64,000 bases of DNA from CALODP01 sp942492055 (lineage in GTDB: Bacteria; Bacteroidota; Ignavibacteria; Ignavibacteriales; Melioribacteraceae), in NCBI GenBank assembly GCA_942492055.1, contig CALODP010000016.1, positions 49,209-113,208 on the forward strand, given 5' to 3'. Positions 43,124 to 52,800 of this stretch are shown here, piece by piece. The position numbers and the translations under genes are program-made. The notes beneath the pieces are model-generated. The model was given only the letters and a program-made list of their open reading frames with translations. It had not been told where the DNA came from and searched no databases. Each line of letters opens with the position of its first letter. Positions within the stretch are counted from its first letter, which is position 1.

Positions 43124-46100
43124 TTATCTTTTTTCGTAAGGAGGATACTCAGGATCTACCGGAGGATTCTTTTTAAGAAGTCGGATTACTTCTTCGATAC
43201 CTTTTTCCAGTTGAGGATCTTTTCCTTTTGCCATGGCTGTCGGATCGTCATCTACTTCGATGTCAGGATCAACTCCGTGTCCTTCAAGAAACCACTTTCC
43301 GTCAGGATCGTACATTCTGAAAGTAGGGATCGTAAATCCGCCACCATCTATCAATGTCGGCGCGCCGGTAATACCGATCAAGCCACCCCAAGTTCTTGTT
43401 CCTACAAGAGGACCGAGTTTGCTTTTCTTGAAGTAATCAGGGAAAGCGTCGCCACCGGAACCGCTCCAACCGTTTATCAACATAACCTTAGGCCCGTATA
43501 CAGCTGTTGAAGGGGTTTTCCATTTACGTCCGTCACGAACAGCCCAGAAAGCCAATGGTTTTCTGTTAAGGATTTCAACGAATCTATCGGGAAGCTGCCC
43601 ACCACTATTGAAACGCTCGTCGATGATAACCCCTTCTTTATCGATCTGCGCGGCAAACTGACGAAGCAATTCTGTTTGCCCGTCGATGCCTGTGCTTCTA
43701 ACATAGACATAACCGATTTTACCGTTAGTAGCTTTCTCCACTCTCTTACGGTTTTTCTCGATCCATGCCAGATGGCGTAATCTGGATTCATCCTCTAATG
43801 TATTAACTACAACTTTCTTTGCGCCGTCGAAATCGGCTTTTGAGTTAACAGTCAACTCAACTGTTTTTCCGGCGAGGCCTGCGAATGCGGCATATGGTTC
43901 TTTGTTTACGTCTATCTTAATACCATTTACAGCAAGGATGAAATCACCCTCTTTCACATCAACGCCCGGCATATCAAGAGGAGAACGAACTTCGTTATCC
44001 CATGCGGCTCCTTTGATAATCTTGGCGATTTTGTATGCGCCATCTTCCAAAGCCCAATCAATTCCGAGATAACCTGTATTGATTCTCTTTCCGTTTTCCT
44101 GATCGCCACCCCATCTGTAAGTATGGCTGGCATTCAATTCACCGATTACCTCACCGAGAATATAATTCACATCGGCTCTGGTAACAGCGTTTTCGAGCAT
44201 CTTGGAATATTTATCTTTCACTTCGTCCCAATCAACACCGTGCATATTTTTATCGTAAAAAATATCTCGCTCGAATCTCCAGACGTCTGTAAAGATTTGT
44301 TTCCATTCGGCCTTCGGATCAACTTCCATAGCCATTTGATCCAACGGAAGAGGTTTATCCATTTTTTGACCTGGCTTAATATCAACCACGGCCACTGTTT
44401 CCCCTTTAAAGACCAAGGCCTTCTTCATATCAGCGGAAACCATATATCCGTTTACATCATCGATAAGAGTTTTTTCTTCTCTCTCTTTCAAATCGTAAAT
44501 GTAAACCGGAGAACTCTTTTCGGCCGCGCCTGAGTTAGGGAATCTGTGGTAAAGAACTTTCCCTTCAATAGCGGTAACGTTTGTCATATTACCCGCTTTA
44601 GGAGGAAGAATAACCAATCTTTCCTCGAAACCGTCGAAATCAATTTTTAATTCTTCTTTATCCTTATCTTCTTTCTTGTCATCTTCTTTCTTTGCGTCAT
44701 CTTTCTTCTCTTCCTCTTTTTTAATCTCGACCACATCGTTACGAGGAGCGAGAGGAGAAGGAACATCTTTTCTTAAAGAGATAGCGGCAAGCTGAGTAGT
44801 ATTAGGATAGATAAAAGTATTATCCAAATCACTGTAGATAGGGCTTAAGGATCTGTTTGTTGCAAGATACAAGTATTTTCCTTCGGGATCAAAAGAAGGA
44901 TTATGATCGGAGTAATATCCGGAAGTTACTTGTCTTGCTTTTTTAATTTTTGTATCGTAGATAAAGATAGCTGAGTTTCTGTTATCCACACCTCTCGAGT
45001 ATGTAACATATCGGCTATCTGAAGACCAGCTAACCCCAAACCCACGTAAGTTTCCTTCGAACATATATAACCCCTGATCGGCGACATATGATTCGTCGGC
45101 ATCCATATCGTAGATATTAATTTTCATGCTTTGATCTACAAAGGCCATTTTCTTGCTATCGGGAGACCAATAGATTCTGTATCTGTATCCTTCGCCGTAA
45201 GAAGTAAGCTTCTTTTCTTCGGTCGGATTTTCCATATCCTTGATGGTCAATTCATATTCGCCCGATTTGTCGCTCCAGTAAGCGATATACTTTCCGTTAG
45301 GAGACCACGCCGGATATCTTTCGGCAACACCGGTTGTATTGGTAAGATCGTAAACCGGGCCATGCTCTGCGGGAACCGAGAACAATTCACCTCTTGCTTC
45401 CACAACAACTCTCTTACCATCGGGGGCAATCCAAGCGCTCTGGAAATAAGGGGCGGCTTTTTTCAATTCCGGAGTAAGTGAGATATGGTCAGTTACAACT
45501 TCTACTTTTACTTCTTTCTCCTTACCGGTTGCCAAATCCAATAGATACAAGGCTCCGCCGGCTTCGAATACAATTTCCTTAGGCCCTATCGAAGGGAAAT
45601 GGATATCGTATCCCGAGAATTTGGTCAACTGTTCGGTTGCTTTTGTTTTGGTATCGTATGACCAGATGTTAAATCTATTTTCTTTACCTCTGTCGGAAAG
45701 GAAATAGACTTTGTCTCCGTGCCACATAGGTATTTCGTCATTGGCAATATTGGCAGTGATATTTTCCGATTCGAAACTCTTCAAATCGAAAATCCAAATA
45801 TCAGCCGCGGTTCCGCCACGATATCTTTTCCATGTTCTGAAAACGCGACTCTTTTTAGTGAAAGCAATTTTGTTTTCGTTGGGCGACAAGGAAGCGAACT
45901 CACCGTAAGCTAACGGAAGTTTTTCCGCCATTCCGCCATCAACGGAGATTTTGTAGAATTGGCTATAACGTTGTCTTTCGCTGTTACGGGAAGAAGCGAA
46001 TAATAGTTCATCTCCATTCGGATACCAATCCAACAATCGATCTCCATATCCGTGGGAAGTAATTCTGGTTGGAATTCCCCCTTTTGCGGGAATTGTGTAG

Positions 46101-46369
46101 ATATCATTATTACCATTGTAATTACCGATAAACGCAATCTCTTTACCGTCAGGGGAGAATTTCGGGAATCCCTCTAATCCTTTAGGGGAACTAAGTCTGG
46201 CAGCGGTTCCACCTTCTTTGTTAACAACCCAAAGGTCATTTGCGTAAACGAAAACGATCTGAGTTTCCGATACGTCGGGATTTCGCAACATTCTCGCGTC
46301 GATTTGTGCCTGCATTGCAGTAGTAAGCCCAAAAACAAAGGCGCAAATCGCCACTAATCTTTTGATCAT
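43124..46369 (-). CDS. Tricorn-like exported serine protease (propeller, PDZ, S41)
   Basis: 1081 residues with a signal peptide ending TAMQAQ. Two beta-propellers of TolB/PD40 repeats fill residues 30-530 (FSPDGKEIAFIG, WSPNGKYIAYWS), then a Lys/Asp/Glu-rich linker near 543-575, a C1-type helical region, a PDZ domain near 745-850 (GDFILAVNGIKI) and an S41 domain with the catalytic Ser in INGWSGSGGDAFPD near residue 968 and DERFNSGGQLP before it. This is the tricorn architecture, here periplasmic or secreted. It would degrade oligopeptides. The charged linker is unusual. Its own terminator follows. Confidence 0.92.
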   Translation of the reverse strand: MIKRLVAICAFVFGLTTAMQAQIDARMLRNPDVSETQIVFVYANDLWVVNKEGGTAARLSSPKGLEGFPKFSPDGKEIAFIGNYNGNNDIYTIPAKGGIPTRITSHGYGDRLLDWYPNGDELLFASSRNSERQRYSQFYKISVDGGMAEKLPLAYGEFASLSPNENKIAFTKKSRVFRTWKRYRGGTAADIWIFDLKSFESENITANIANDEIPMWHGDKVYFLSDRGKENRFNIWSYDTKTKATEQLTKFSGYDIHFPSIGPKEIVFEAGGALYLLDLATGKEKEVKVEVVTDHISLTPELKKAAPYFQSAWIAPDGKRVVVEARGELFSVPAEHGPVYDLTNTTGVAERYPAWSPNGKYIAYWSDKSGEYELTIKDMENPTEEKKLTSYGEGYRYRIYWSPDSKKMAFVDQSMKINIYDMDADESYVADQGLYMFEGNLRGFGVSWSSDSRYVTYSRGVDNRNSAIFIYDTKIKKARQVTSGYYSDHNPSFDPEGKYLYLATNRSLSPIYSDLDNTFIYPNTTQLAAISLRKDVPSPLAPRNDVVEIKKEEEKKDDAKKEDDKKEDKDKEELKIDFDGFEERLVILPPKAGNMTNVTAIEGKVLYHRFPNSGAAEKSSPVYIYDLKEREEKTLIDDVNGYMVSADMKKALVFKGETVAVVDIKPGQKMDKPLPLDQMAMEVDPKAEWKQIFTDVWRFERDIFYDKNMHGVDWDEVKDKYSKMLENAVTRADVNYILGEVIGELNASHTYRWGGDQENGKRINTGYLGIDWALEDGAYKIAKIIKGAAWDNEVRSPLDMPGVDVKEGDFILAVNGIKIDVNKEPYAAFAGLAGKTVELTVNSKADFDGAKKVVVNTLEDESRLRHLAWIEKNRKRVEKATNGKIGYVYVRSTGIDGQTELLRQFAAQIDKEGVIIDERFNSGGQLPDRFVEILNRKPLAFWAVRDGRKWKTPSTAVYGPKVMLINGWSGSGGDAFPDYFKKSKLGPLVGTRTWGGLIGITGAPTLIDGGGFTIPTFRMYDPDGKWFLEGHGVDPDIEVDDDPTAMAKGKDPQLEKGIEEVIRLLKKNPPVDPEYPPYEKR

Positions 46370-46535
46370 TTGTTACTCCTTATTAGTTGGGGATAATAAA
46401 TTATTTTATGGAAAGATTTTTTCTTCATAGGTATAGGTCAGTTATAAAAATGAAAACATCGGAGGAAGGATAATAATTCAACTCCCTCCGAAAAGCTCTA
46501 TCTTCTTTGACGCATGTGGTAAGTAAAAAGTTGCT

Positions 46536-47222
46536 TTAAATTATATCATTAACCTTCCACAACCCCAAAGATTTATCGGAATATGTCCCTTCCCCTTCCA
46601 TGCAATTTTCGTTTATTACTTCTATTGGCTCTGGGAAACCGAAAGGGGACAAAGTCAAATTAAGAATTCTCCAATCTCCGGTAACTATATCTTCATTCTT
46701 CTCGCATTCGGGGAATGTAGTTGTCATGATATATTTAATTCCTGCATCTTTGATATTTTTCAAAGACTTCAGAATATCCTCGGATGAAAGATGCACAAGA
46801 CAATCGCGACAAAAGATAAGATCGGTATTAGGCAAAGGATCCTTTATCAGATCAATTACAATAAATTTCTTTTTCTCAGATTCGTAGCATGCTTTGTTCT
46901 TCGATATGATTTCCTCAACAATATCAGCGCCGATATATTTTTGCAGCGGAAGTTCGATTCTATTCATCCAATTATGGTCGCCACAGGGAAGATCGAGCAT
47001 TGTTTCGATTCCGTATTCTGAAATAATTCTCGGAAGTTCGGCACTAATTTTTTCTGTTTGGATAAGATCGGAACCGTTTCCCGAGGCAGAATCTTCACTG
47101 CCCCAATGATTGGAATTATAGATGTGTGTGAATTTTTCTTTCGTGCTTTTTTGTTGGTTTTTCGTCTCTTCTTTTTTGAAATACTCGGTATCGAATGGAA
47201 CACCGGCTCTATACTTTACCAC
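46536..47222 (-). CDS. SAM-dependent methyltransferase, class I
   Basis: 228 residues. The N-terminal HIYNSNHWGSEDSASGNGSD is characteristic of a methyltransferase group often found with glycan or natural-product genes. The SAM site is MLDLPCGDHNWM near residue 96, where DLPCGD replaces the common DxGxG; FCRDCLVHLS is the motif IV region. Substrate unknown. No operon partner: 166 bases from the tricorn-like gene and 137 from the outer-membrane gene. A TCGGAGG/CCTCCGA stem-loop lies downstream at about 46459-46491. Confidence 0.8.
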   Translation of the reverse strand: MVKYRAGVPFDTEYFKKEETKNQQKSTKEKFTHIYNSNHWGSEDSASGNGSDLIQTEKISAELPRIISEYGIETMLDLPCGDHNWMNRIELPLQKYIGADIVEEIISKNKACYESEKKKFIVIDLIKDPLPNTDLIFCRDCLVHLSSEDILKSLKNIKDAGIKYIMTTTFPECEKNEDIVTGDWRILNLTLSPFGFPEPIEVINENCMEGEGTYSDKSLGLWKVNDII

Positions 47223-47359
47223 AATAACTCCGGATAGTTGAAAAGTGTTTTGGTAATTACGATAAAACGATTTAATTATTCAAGTCCTTTGAAGGTAATA
47301 TTGATGGAAAGCTTTGATACTAGGGAATAACGCCCCGTTAAAACGAGGCGATACATACT

Positions 47360-48514
47360 TTAGAGTAAGTCATCCAGTGAAATATCAAACGATGTTTTCA
47401 CAATAGTTTGCTTCCTCCACTCATCGGAAAACCAGTGACTATCAGCTAAGCACAAATTTGCTTTGATTAATTTATAAGTGTAACTGATTCCTGCAGTAAG
47501 ATATGTAGCATTAAAATCCGGCTTAGGAAATGGATTTTCCAGTTCCCTTTCCAAATCGGTATGATATACTCCTGTTGAGATAGACATGTTTTTGGCGATC
47601 TGTATATGTCCGCTACAACTAATCGACAATTGGTTCTCAGCATTCAAACCTGTTTTATTCCAAAAAGTAATAGTACTATTCAGCAATAGAATAAAATTAT
47701 CTGATGGAGAAATAGAGCAATCGCACTTAAGATTTGCCGGGATTTCCCCTTTTTCAACTCTATCTTCCAGTGGAACAATAGTTGCAGCTTCCTCAAGAGA
47801 AAATAACTTTTTCTTGAACTCTCCTTTAGCACTCAATGTAGTTTTTGCTCCTTTTTCATAGGAAACGCCAAGCACAAAGTCATTCTCTCTATTCAATTTC
47901 ATTGAATAAATAGCTCCAATTTCCCAACCAAACTCATCACTTTCCCCTTCGAAAAGAGAAGTAGCATTTTCACTATAATATCCAAAATTATGAAAATTCA
48001 ATTTAATACCGAGATATAAATCTCCGTCATTCCAAACATTGTTTAGCTTGTATCCTACCCCTACAAAAAGGTTATTAACTGATATTTCATGAACTGGTTT
48101 GTAATAATATCCATTCTCACCATCCGGATCCGATTTAGAAACAATAAGCGTCTTCTTTATGTCCCATTCGCATTGATACTTACTATCGAACCCAATACCA
48201 ACGTAAAAGTCTTTTGCAGGAAATATGGCCGTAACACTTTGCGGTACATTCGTTTTCTCATTTATTCCGATATTAGTTATCCAAGCCTCATTTATTGCTC
48301 CGGTATATTGAAACGATGTCGCAATAGACATTTCATCAAAAACTCCAAAGGCTGCCGGATTAAGATTACCCAAATTTGCAACATCGCCTCTTATTGCGGA
48401 ATTCCCATAACTACTAAGGTTAGAAACATCGTATCCTTGCGGTAAACTGAGCATATTCTGAGCTAGAAGCAGATTAGAAAAAAGAATTGCTAGTAATATT
48501 ATAATTTTCTTCAC
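47360..48514 (-). CDS. Outer-membrane beta-barrel protein, PorV/FadL-like
   Basis: 384 residues from a GTG preceded by CGGAGA. Signal peptide ends NLLLAQ. An N-terminal segment GNSAIRGDVANLGNLNPAAF has the NPAxx plug-like motif shared by FadL and PorV type barrels, and the rest alternates in strands typical of outer-membrane barrels, ending in a short hydrophobic tail. It is paralogous to the damaged gene upstream (48725-49667), and both have almost the same promoter DNA. Closeness to a type IX secreted protein suggests PorV-like function, but this is inference. Confidence 0.75.
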   Translation of the reverse strand: MKKIIILLAILFSNLLLAQNMLSLPQGYDVSNLSSYGNSAIRGDVANLGNLNPAAFGVFDEMSIATSFQYTGAINEAWITNIGINEKTNVPQSVTAIFPAKDFYVGIGFDSKYQCEWDIKKTLIVSKSDPDGENGYYYKPVHEISVNNLFVGVGYKLNNVWNDGDLYLGIKLNFHNFGYYSENATSLFEGESDEFGWEIGAIYSMKLNRENDFVLGVSYEKGAKTTLSAKGEFKKKLFSLEEAATIVPLEDRVEKGEIPANLKCDCSISPSDNFILLLNSTITFWNKTGLNAENQLSISCSGHIQIAKNMSISTGVYHTDLERELENPFPKPDFNATYLTAGISYTYKLIKANLCLADSHWFSDEWRKQTIVKTSFDISLDDLL

Positions 48515-48644
48515 AGTAATCTCCGAATTTTGAAGAATAAATACGTTTAGTACAACTACAATCTAATAAAACTTAGCTCAATTAGAAATTAAATTTTTCG
48601 CATTCATCAAAAAAAAGCCACCCGTGATTGAGTGGCTTTTGAGA
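48504..48644. repeat. Direct repeat copy 1 (promoter plus terminator of duplicated barrel genes)
   Basis: About 140 bases nearly identical to 49657-49798: one C/T change, one A-run length change and a few changes at the end. The copy contains the start region of the barrel gene and, on the minus strand, a terminator for the gene before it. The flanking coding regions are far more diverged. Confidence 0.93.
48609..48640 (-). terminator. Terminator after the damaged barrel gene
   Basis: On the minus strand AGCCACTC, ATCAC loop region, GGGTGGCT then a T run; it is part of the direct repeat. Confidence 0.8.
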
Positions 48645-48724
48645 AATCCATGTATAATTGCTCTAAAATTATTCACTTCTTTGCAAGCTAACTTTTAATA
48701 ATGTGGTAATAGTCTCGGCTAATA

Positions 48725-49667
48725 TTAGAATACCTTTGGCAAATCGAAACTTAAGGAAGCTTTTACAATAGTTTGTTCCCTTGTTTTATCGGAAGCTATA
48801 TGACTATCGGCAACTACAAGACTGCCACGTATGAAGCGATATTTGTAGCTGACTCCGGCTGTGAGATAAAACGCCTTATTATCAGGACGGGATATTGGCA
48901 TCCGAATAAAAATCTTCGAACCATATCTCATTTGTTTCACTATCCTGGATATTTAATTCTTCGGGGCCGGAATAAGAGGATTTCATAAACATTCTGCATT
49001 CAACTTTCGGTTCATAGGAGATACCTATCTGCATATTCCCAAAATCTTTATTACTTATGGCATAAACTAATCCAAGTTCATAGCCAACCTCAGTTTCATC
49101 CCCTTCGGAATCAATGTGAAATATTTTTGTTAACGATCTGATATTCAGTAAACAAATTTTAGCCCCAATGGATAGACTTCCTCCAATTATGTCATCCATT
49201 TTGTAGGCCAGCCCTCCAAAATACTTATCAATGTTTGATTCTACTCCGGGTAGATAAATTGGGCCTTCACACGCAACCGAACCGGTAATAGACCTTATTG
49301 ATATTTTCTCGTATTCCAATTCGTTATTGAATATTTTTTCATAGCCACCACCCAGGAAGACATTCCCATATGGTAGAATCAATGATACCTCAGCAGGGAT
49401 ATTATTATTAGCTTTGACTCCGCTTGTAAGAATGTGGCTTTGTTCAATTTTTCCTGAATATTGAAAAGAAGTACCGAAAGAGAAATTACTAAATTGAGTA
49501 TACGAAGCAGGATTTAGTGACCCAAGAACTGAAACATCTCCTTTGAGACCGGATACCCCGGAAAAACCAAGAGATTGTATTCCATATCCAAGCGGAATGG
49601 TTAGAGCCTTTTGAGCAAATAATTGAAATGATATCGCGAGAACAAAAAGAGTAATTATTTTCTTCAC
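48725..49667 (-). pseudogene. Decayed paralogue of the outer-membrane barrel gene
   Basis: Reading starts at GTG 49667 with signal peptide ISFQLFAQ and follows the intact paralogue (GVSGLKGDVSVLGSLNPASY) for about 250 codons, then ends early at 48882. In another frame from about 48940 to 48725 the missing C-terminus continues (AFYLTAGVSYKYRFIRGSLV, ADSH), matching the paralogue end ATYLTAGISYTYKLIKANLC. Comparison shows that roughly 80-90 codons of the barrel middle are deleted and the joint is out of frame. A sequencing error could explain the frame but not the deletion. Confidence 0.82.
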
Positions 49668-49798
49668 AGTAATCTCCGAATTTTGAAGAATAAATACGTT
49701 TAGTACAACTACAATCTAATAAAACTTAGCTCAATTAGAAATTAAATTTTTCGTATTCATCAAAAAAAAAGCCACCCGTGATTGAGTGGCTCTTGAGA
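49657..49798. repeat. Direct repeat copy 2 (upstream of the damaged barrel gene)
   Basis: Counterpart of 48504-48644. It includes the upstream region and start of the damaged gene and the terminator of the type IX secreted protease gene, so the duplicated unit was terminator-promoter-gene. Confidence 0.93.
49761..49791 (-). terminator. Terminator after the type IX secreted protease gene
   Basis: On the minus strand AGCCACTC and GGGTGGCT form a stem (one G-U pair) followed by nine T, 24 bases after the stop. Confidence 0.85.
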
Positions 49799-49814
49799 GA
49801 TCTATTTCATTATT

Positions 49815-52800
49815 CTATTTCAATAACATAAGTTTTTTTGTTTCGCTGAATTTACCGGCTTGAATGGAATAAAAATAAACACCGGAGCTTAATCCGTTAG
49901 CATTAAAGTTAACATTATATTTTCCGGCCGGTTTTACTTCGTCCACCAATCTTGCGACTTCTCTACCCAACACATCATAAACTTTCATCACAACCTTTGC
50001 GTTGCTTGGCAAAGCATATGAGATGGTAGTAGTCGGGTTAAACGGATTAGGATAATTCTGCGCTAACTCAAATTGAGTAGGTAGGGAATTATTTTCTTCC
50101 TCGACCGGAAGAGTCAGATCTGTTTGAAGATCATCCAAGTAGAGAATACCGGACTGTTCGCCGTCGATTGTTTTTTCAACTGCAATACCAACAAAAGTCA
50201 AATCGCCTGTTCCTTCGATCTGATCGAGATAAACAAACCCGATTCCCCAGCCGGTAAAGTCCAATGCGCCAATTTCCTCGTTGATTATCTTATTCTGAGT
50301 ATCCTTGAATCTGAAATAAATTTTATTTCCGCTGAAATCACCGAATATCCACATCCCGAACAATCCGTTTCTAGTAACTGATATGTCACCGCCGGTATAA
50401 TCGAAGGCGCAAAATCCTTTATCCCCTTTGAAGGAATATCTCAATTCTCCCCCTTTCTCATCGGAGTAAATTACGTTATCCGCAAGTGTAAGAGTGGATT
50501 TGTATATATCAATCCCGAAAGAACCTTCGCTCTCGGTGGCTGATTCCCAAGCATCTTCTTCGAAGCCATAGAATATGTTACCTGATTGATAGCAAGATTG
50601 AGGTATTGAAAAATTAATTTCAATTTCCTCGTTAAGTGTCAGTCCGATTTCATCTTTTATATCTTTCTTCAGAAATGCCTTATAACTCTTATCTTCTTCA
50701 AACGGATTGATAGGATAAACAATAATATATCCTTCGGAGTATTTAGTTGCCGGATCAACTTTGTATTTTACACTTTCCCCATCGGAAGTTTCGAGAAGAA
50801 CTCTTTGGTATAGAGTTGTTTTATCGACAGGACCGTCCATCTTGAATACAACCTTCGCGCTTTTACTAACACGATCGCAACCATCGTATGGATAAGATTT
50901 TACCAGAGAAAGCTCAATTCTTTCGGTTTTAAAATCAGAGACGAACAGATGATTCATCTTCACTCCATTAGCGTCGGCAACTGATGTATCTATCTTTACA
51001 ACATAATTTGTTTTCGGTTCAAGATCCGTATTGGGAGTAAAGATCATTTTTTGATCATTATTCTCCCAGGAAAAGACTCCCTCAATAGCAGGTAATATTG
51101 AGAATGCCTTTTCGGTAATTTCTTTATTCATAGGTTTATTAAAATAAATGGAAACCGACGAGCCTGCTTTAACATCTTTGCTTCCCAAAGCAGGAGAAAT
51201 CTGATTTACTTCACTTGGAGTTGCCAACAGAACAATATCATCAAAAAAGATTTTGCCGCTGCTGCTCTTTCCTGTTTCTTGTCTTACCGCAAGACTATTA
51301 AATTTCTTTTCTCCGGAAAAATCGATTTCATTTACAGGAACCGATACTAATTTCCATCCGCTCCATGTGATTGTCTGAGCTAATCCACGTTTTAATTTCC
51401 CATTAGAATCTTCAAACCATAACTCAAGTGTGTTACCACTGCAATCACCGAAAACCCAAACTCCGACAGATTGAAAATCATCATTTCCTATGACTATATC
51501 GTTAGCCGCCTCAACACGATAAAAACCATTAGCGGATCCGGAAAACTTATAAGTCATTTCTAGAGATTTAGCGTCTTTTAGAACCCTCTCTTTGGAAACA
51601 ACGGCTGAACTCTTTTCGTTATCAATACCGGAAAAACTAATCTTCCAATCAGCTATATCCTCAAAGCCATTAAGTTGACTTCCTGAGATTTTCTCTTCCT
51701 TTCCGGTCGTAAACATAACTGTAGTGTTCTCATTCAGTAACAACCCACTGTTGCTTAAGAGACCGGAATTAATCTTAATAAGATAATCTTTTTCACCCTC
51801 CAAGAAAGTACTTGGTTCTAACTCAAGGATTCCTTCGTCGTTTCTTTCAAAATTGTATTTGAAATCAACACTATTCCCTTCAAGATCGGTAAGCAAAATT
51901 TTTCCTTTCACCGAATTGCTATCAATTGGTGCGTTGAACTTTACGATTAAGTTTGAAGAAGTAGAAATTTCCTTCTGTTGATCTTCCGGATAAGTAGAAA
52001 AAACTCTCAATTCCATATCGTATCGAGCGGTAACACCCCAAACAACAGGAGTAACTTTTATGTGGCCGGTATTCGCGTCACCCCAATCATAGATACAATT
52101 TTTACCGTTTCTAATTCCTCCGTAATTTCCAGCATTTTTGTCACCGTAAGGGTCATTACAATAAATAGAAGTTCCCTCTCCGTATTGACCGACTGCCAAA
52201 ACAACATGTCCGCTTGTCAAACTAACAGTACAAATATCATACGGATATCCCTTATCAAATTCTGTTTTCACCTTTGACCATGTTATAGCGTCAGATACAG
52301 AGGCTTCAATTCCATGTCTTTTGAAAAAGCTTTCTGTACTAGAGTGAGGGGATCTTCCCGAATCCCACATGTATCCGTGGGCACCGGAAAAGTATCCCGG
52401 AGCACCGGAGCGAATGCTGTATCCGTCATATGTATAGCCGTTGTAAGAATAAGGTTCTGATAAATATTGCCCGTATGGACTTGTATGACCGTGAGTCTCG
52501 AAAGGATTAGGAGCAAGAATTTTATAAGTCGCTACAACTTGCATAGCACTTGTCGCTCCGCAACATCTATATCCCTGATGTTTATTATTGACCGGATCGG
52601 AAGTCCATTGTCCGTTATCACGAGTATCCCACACCTGATGTATGTGAACCCAATCAGGAATTTCGCTCGATGACTCTTTTTTGAGAGAAGTTTTACTATT
52701 ACTGAAAATTTTAATTTTAAGAGGCTCGGAAATTTCGAAAACTGTTTTTTCGGAAGATTTACGTAAAGATTTGGAAGAAAGAGAAGCACTTTTCTTTACT

